Below are positions 61,565 through 64,000 of a DNA stretch of 64,000 nt, one piece after another; position 1 is the first letter of the stretch, and the number at the start of each line of letters is the position of its first letter. Position numbers and translations under genes: made by a program. Source of the stretch: Halorubrum rubrum (lineage in GTDB: Archaea; Halobacteriota; Halobacteria; Halobacteriales; Haloferacaceae); the NCBI RefSeq assembly GCF_024494685.1, contig NZ_JANHDM010000008.1, positions 1-64,000 on the forward strand, read 5' to 3'. The notes beneath the pieces are model-generated. The model was not told where the DNA came from. It made no database searches and saw only the letters and a list, made by a program, of their open reading frames with translations.

Positions 61565-62649
61565 CCCGACCCGCGTCGGTCGTGATGGTCGCCGCCCTCG
61601 TGTTACTCGCGGGATTCGGCGGCGGAGCCGGGACGCTCGCGGTGTTCTCCGACGAGGTCACCGTCCAGGGGAACTTCGCGAGCGTCGACGAGTTCGAGCA
61701 ACTCGAATCCGAGGAGGCGGGCTCCACGGAGAACGGATCGACGACGAACGGCTCGTCGTTCGAGACCCAGGCGAACGAGAGCGACGACGAGAACGACACC
61801 AGCCGGGGCAACGGAAACGGGTCCGATCGGGGTGAAAAGAACGGCGTCGGCCAGGGCGACGGCGTCGGGATCACCCGAACCTCCGTCGATGAAGACGGTG
61901 AGACGCCCGAGACCGGCGGTGAGGACGGCGGAGACGGCGGTAAGAGCGTCGACGGCGACGACGCCGACGACGAACCGGCGAACGAGACGGACGCCGAGCC
62001 GAAATCCGACCAACCGACGAAGCCGGATAACGGCACGGAAAGCGACGAGAACGGCGACGTCGAGAACGGCGACGTCGAGAACGACGAAAAGACGGCCGGA
62101 AGCGACGACGGAGCCGCCGATGACGACGGCGAAGACGGACCCGAAGACGCTGACGACGCCGACGACAATGACTCCGACGACGCTGACGATGCCGACGAGA
62201 GCGGCGAAAACGACGAGAGCGACGGAGAGGACGCTGGCGACGAGACGGACGGCACCGACGACGCGCAGAACCCCGAAACCGAAGACGACTCCGACGAGAC
62301 CGACGGCGGGGACGACGCGAACGGTGACGAGGAGACGACGGGTACCGAAGACGATGGAGCCGGAGAGACCGACACCACCGACGACGGTGACGAGAGCGGT
62401 GAGGACGAGAGCGGTGAGGACGAAACGGCGAAGTCCGAAGACGGGAACGACGGCGGCGACGGTGGAACCGACGATGGTGACGACGGCAACGACGACACTG
62501 ACGACTCGGGCGAAGACGAAACCGACGACGGCACCAGCAACGGCGACGACACCGACGAGGACGAAAGCAGCGACGAGGACGAAAGCGGCGACGACACCGA
62601 CGACGACACCGGCGACGAAACCGGAGGTGACGATGGGCGATCGACGTGA
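61561..62649 (+). CDS. Highly acidic SipW-type secreted protein
   Basis: A 362-residue protein that overlaps sipW by 4 bp. It has a Sec-type hydrophobic leader (VVMVAALVLLAGFGGGAGTL) followed by AVFSDEVTVQGN, a SipW-type cleavage region, but no RR. From about residue 60 the sequence is almost entirely Asp, Glu, Gly, Asn, Ser and Thr in short repeats (NGDVENGDVEND, DADDNDSDDADDADE). Such a chain would be unfolded and strongly negative, suited to cation binding or to forming a hydrated layer. Repeats in the DNA make the length likely to vary. Confidence 0.75.
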   Translation: MTRPASVVMVAALVLLAGFGGGAGTLAVFSDEVTVQGNFASVDEFEQLESEEAGSTENGSTTNGSSFETQANESDDENDTSRGNGNGSDRGEKNGVGQGDGVGITRTSVDEDGETPETGGEDGGDGGKSVDGDDADDEPANETDAEPKSDQPTKPDNGTESDENGDVENGDVENDEKTAGSDDGAADDDGEDGPEDADDADDNDSDDADDADESGENDESDGEDAGDETDGTDDAQNPETEDDSDETDGGDDANGDEETTGTEDDGAGETDTTDDGDESGEDESGEDETAKSEDGNDGGDGGTDDGDDGNDDTDDSGEDETDDGTSNGDDTDEDESSDEDESGDDTDDDTGDETGGDDGRST

Positions 62650-62824
62650 GAAGTGCTGCGTTCCGAAGGGTCGTCGAACCGCCTTTCGACGGCGGAACGG
62701 CCACCGACCCAGGCGACTGTCGTCGCTCGGGACGCGACCGTGGATCACGAAGCGTCGCGTGCTCCTGGCGCTTTTCGCCGGGCTCCTGGCGGTCTTCGGC
62801 TACGGACTCCTGTTCGAGTTCTGA
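62633..62824 (+). CDS. Small basic membrane protein overlapping the acidic gene
   Basis: Sixty-three residues starting at ATG 62633, 17 bp inside the acidic gene in another frame. The N-terminal 40 residues are strongly basic (EKCCVPKGRRTAFRRRNGHR, including a CC pair) and the C-terminus is one transmembrane helix (RRVLLALFAGLLAVFGYGLL) ending FEF. The charge is the opposite of the preceding acidic protein, so they may bind each other at the membrane; this is only inference. The overlap suggests coupled translation. Confidence 0.6.
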   Translation: MGDRREKCCVPKGRRTAFRRRNGHRPRRLSSLGTRPWITKRRVLLALFAGLLAVFGYGLLFEF

Positions 62825-62863
62825 GACGACTTTCGGCCCGAACGACTCACTGCTCGAGAGGGC

Positions 62864-63568
62864 TCACTCCTCGAGGAACGCGTCGAGCTCGCGACGGACC
62901 CGCCCGCGCCGGTCGGCGAGAACGGCGAACCGCTCGCCGCGGAGCCGCTCCAGCCAGCCCAGCAGCCGGGCTGCCCACTCCAGTTTTCGCGCCTTCATCG
63001 GGCCCACGTCCGGGTCGTCGAAGTCCCATCCCGGAAAGGTCAGCCGACCGGCACCCGCGTGGTCCGCGAGGAACGCGGCGCGGTCGCCGTCGGTGAATCC
63101 GCCGACGTTTCGGACCGGACCGGCGGGGGCCGCCTGGGTCGTCGTCAGGGTGTGATCGGCGTCGAACCGCGGGAGCCACTCGCGGACCGCGAGAACGTTG
63201 TCGCCGTGGGCGTGCGCCGCGACCGGCACGCCGCGCTCGGTCAACTCGACGGCGGTCTCCGGGTTCTTGTCGAGGTCGGTGACCAGACAGTCGACGGCCA
63301 CGCCCGCCTCGAGGAGGATGTCCGCCGCCGTCGACGCGGCGACGACGACCTCGGCCTCGCGAGCGAGGCGGATCTCCGCGTCCTCGCGGAGACGCGGCGC
63401 GCCCCCCGCGACGGCGACGGTCCGCCCCGCCCAGTCGTCGAACCGGGAGAGGTCGAACGGCGTCGACAGCGTCGCTGCGACGTCGCGGGCCTCCTCGTCC
63501 GCGGCACGGGCGAACCCGAAGTCCGCCAGTATCGCCTCGTAGACGGGTTCGAAGGTCTCGAAGTTCAC
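62864..63568 (-). CDS. mptE: 6-hydroxymethylpterin diphosphokinase MptE-like
   Basis: From GTG 63568 the protein is 234 residues. The core has VAVAGGAPRLREDAEIRLAR, VDCLVTDLDKNPETAVELTE and AHAHGDNVLAVREWLPRFDA, the DUF115/MptE signature with conserved TDLD and HAHGDN motifs. The enzyme makes 6-hydroxymethyl-dihydropterin diphosphate for folate or methanopterin-type cofactors; haloarchaea use folate-like forms. The open frame runs 33 codons further to an ATG at 63667, but homology begins at NFETFEPVYE. Confidence 0.9.
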   Translation of the reverse strand: MNFETFEPVYEAILADFGFARAADEEARDVAATLSTPFDLSRFDDWAGRTVAVAGGAPRLREDAEIRLAREAEVVVAASTAADILLEAGVAVDCLVTDLDKNPETAVELTERGVPVAAHAHGDNVLAVREWLPRFDADHTLTTTQAAPAGPVRNVGGFTDGDRAAFLADHAGAGRLTFPGWDFDDPDVGPMKARKLEWAARLLGWLERLRGERFAVLADRRGRVRRELDAFLEE

Positions 63569-63745
63569 GGAGTCACCCTCGGCGTCGCGTCGAGCGGTCG
63601 AGGCTCCGGTCCGTCGGGACGGCGCTGCCGCTCGCGGTGGTGAATATGGTATGGGCCGAAGTGGCACAGAGTACCCCTACCCGCGTGCCCCTTCGGCGTC
63701 CGGTTGATGCGTTGTCCACACGGCGGCATAAACTTTCTCTTACTT

Positions 63746-64000
63746 CTAGGTGTCGCCGATCGCCGCGAGGGCGGCATCGAGCGCCTCCGAAACGCCGGAA
63801 GCGGCCGATACGACGGACGAGATCCCGTCGGCCGTGCCGACGAGGACGCCGTGGGTCCCCTCTCCGAGCGGATCGACGTCGCTCTCGTCGTGTTTGCCGT
63901 CGTCGCCGACCCCGCCGTCGTCACTTCCCCGACCGACCGCGAAGGCGGCGTCACACTCCGTCGTGGCCGCCCGGAGCGCGCCGACGGCCTCCCCCGGCAG
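63746..64000 (-). CDS. C-terminal part of an unidentified gene (cut by the window end)
   Basis: Eighty-four codons before the stop at 63748-63746; the start lies beyond the window. The readable part has LPGEAVGALRAATTECDAAF, an Asp/Gly linker, and HGVLVGTADGISSVVSAASG, then SEALDAALAAIGDT. I cannot assign a family. Its stop is about 178 bp from the mptE start on the same strand. Confidence 0.55.
   Translation of the reverse strand: MPGEAVGALRAATTECDAAFAVGRGSDDGGVGDDGKHDESDVDPLGEGTHGVLVGTADGISSVVSAASGVSEALDAALAAIGDT

Noticed and set aside
61900-62640. Possible CRISPR or tandem-repeat array in the acidic region
   Set aside because: Repeats are short, irregular and in frame with Asp/Glu-rich coding sequence. 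I see no direct repeats of 25-40 bp with even spacers anywhere in the window.
61603-62748. Long antisense frames (Val- or Ser-rich) opposite the acidic gene
   Set aside because: GAC/GAG repeats read backwards give Val/Leu/Ser runs without stops. The sense strand has a leader and is coupled to sipW.

Overview
The window reads as a haloarchaeal chromosome. The proteins are acidic, Tat (twin-arginine) lipoproteins are common, and several families are largely or wholly haloarchaeal: HTH-10/Bat regulators, a HalX-type response regulator, DUF7511-like and DUF7344-like proteins, ISH3-type and IS1341-type elements, archaeal CoaD, MptE and haloarchaeal GshA. The right-hand core genes look closest to Halorubrum-type genomes, but that is recall and not a search result.

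The window has two halves, divided at a tRNA-Lys(CUU) gene (43309-43382). The left side (1-43.3 kb) has visibly lower GC and is accessory DNA. It holds lineage-specific membrane proteins and lipoproteins, signal-transduction genes, transposon pieces and many broken genes. The right side (43.4-64 kb) is GC-rich, compact and mostly housekeeping-like, apart from a large cell-surface cluster.

Left side in order: a truncated ppk1; a transglutaminase-fold protein with a DUF7511-like partner; a PAS kinase; a decayed tyrosine recombinase; a PAS-kinase fragment joined to an ISH3-type transposase fragment (5.0-6.9 kb); and a DUF3592 protein. Next come a DUF2178/HTH cassette and a Tat-exported serine hydrolase, both carrying the same palindromic operator. 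From 11.3 to 25.2 kb lie membrane proteins and lipoproteins, a cupredoxin, a degenerate M48-like protein, a lipoprotein gene cut by one in-frame TAG codon, and a DrrAB-like ABC exporter with a divergent regulator. IS200/IS605 element 1 (25.4-27.5 kb) has a tnpA broken by a nested mini-element and an apparently intact tnpB. A signal-transduction block follows (29-34.3 kb). IS element 2 (38.6-40.1 kb) shares the ends of element 1 but carries a tiny ribbon-helix-helix gene in place of tnpA, overlapping tnpB. The stretch before the tRNA is a scar zone of gene fragments, strong hairpins and transposon-end relics.

Right side: a TrkA-N/DHH protein; a thiol/CoA neighbourhood (CoA-disulfide-reductase-like enzyme, CoaD, GshA, DoxX); endonuclease III; and a DUF7344-like regulator. 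Then comes a 10-kb cluster (52.9-62.8 kb) of putative surface proteins whose leaders combine a twin-arginine motif with a SipW-type cleavage region. Two members carry von Willebrand A domains. The cluster ends with a dedicated SipW-type signal peptidase, a very acidic SipW-type protein and a small membrane protein in a chain of overlapping genes. A repeated hairpin shaped like a tRNA T-arm precedes three of the substrate genes. This cluster, which may build a TasA-like fibre or surface layer, and the RHH-tnpB element are the two best candidates for an undescribed system. MptE and the C-terminus of an unidentified gene close the window.
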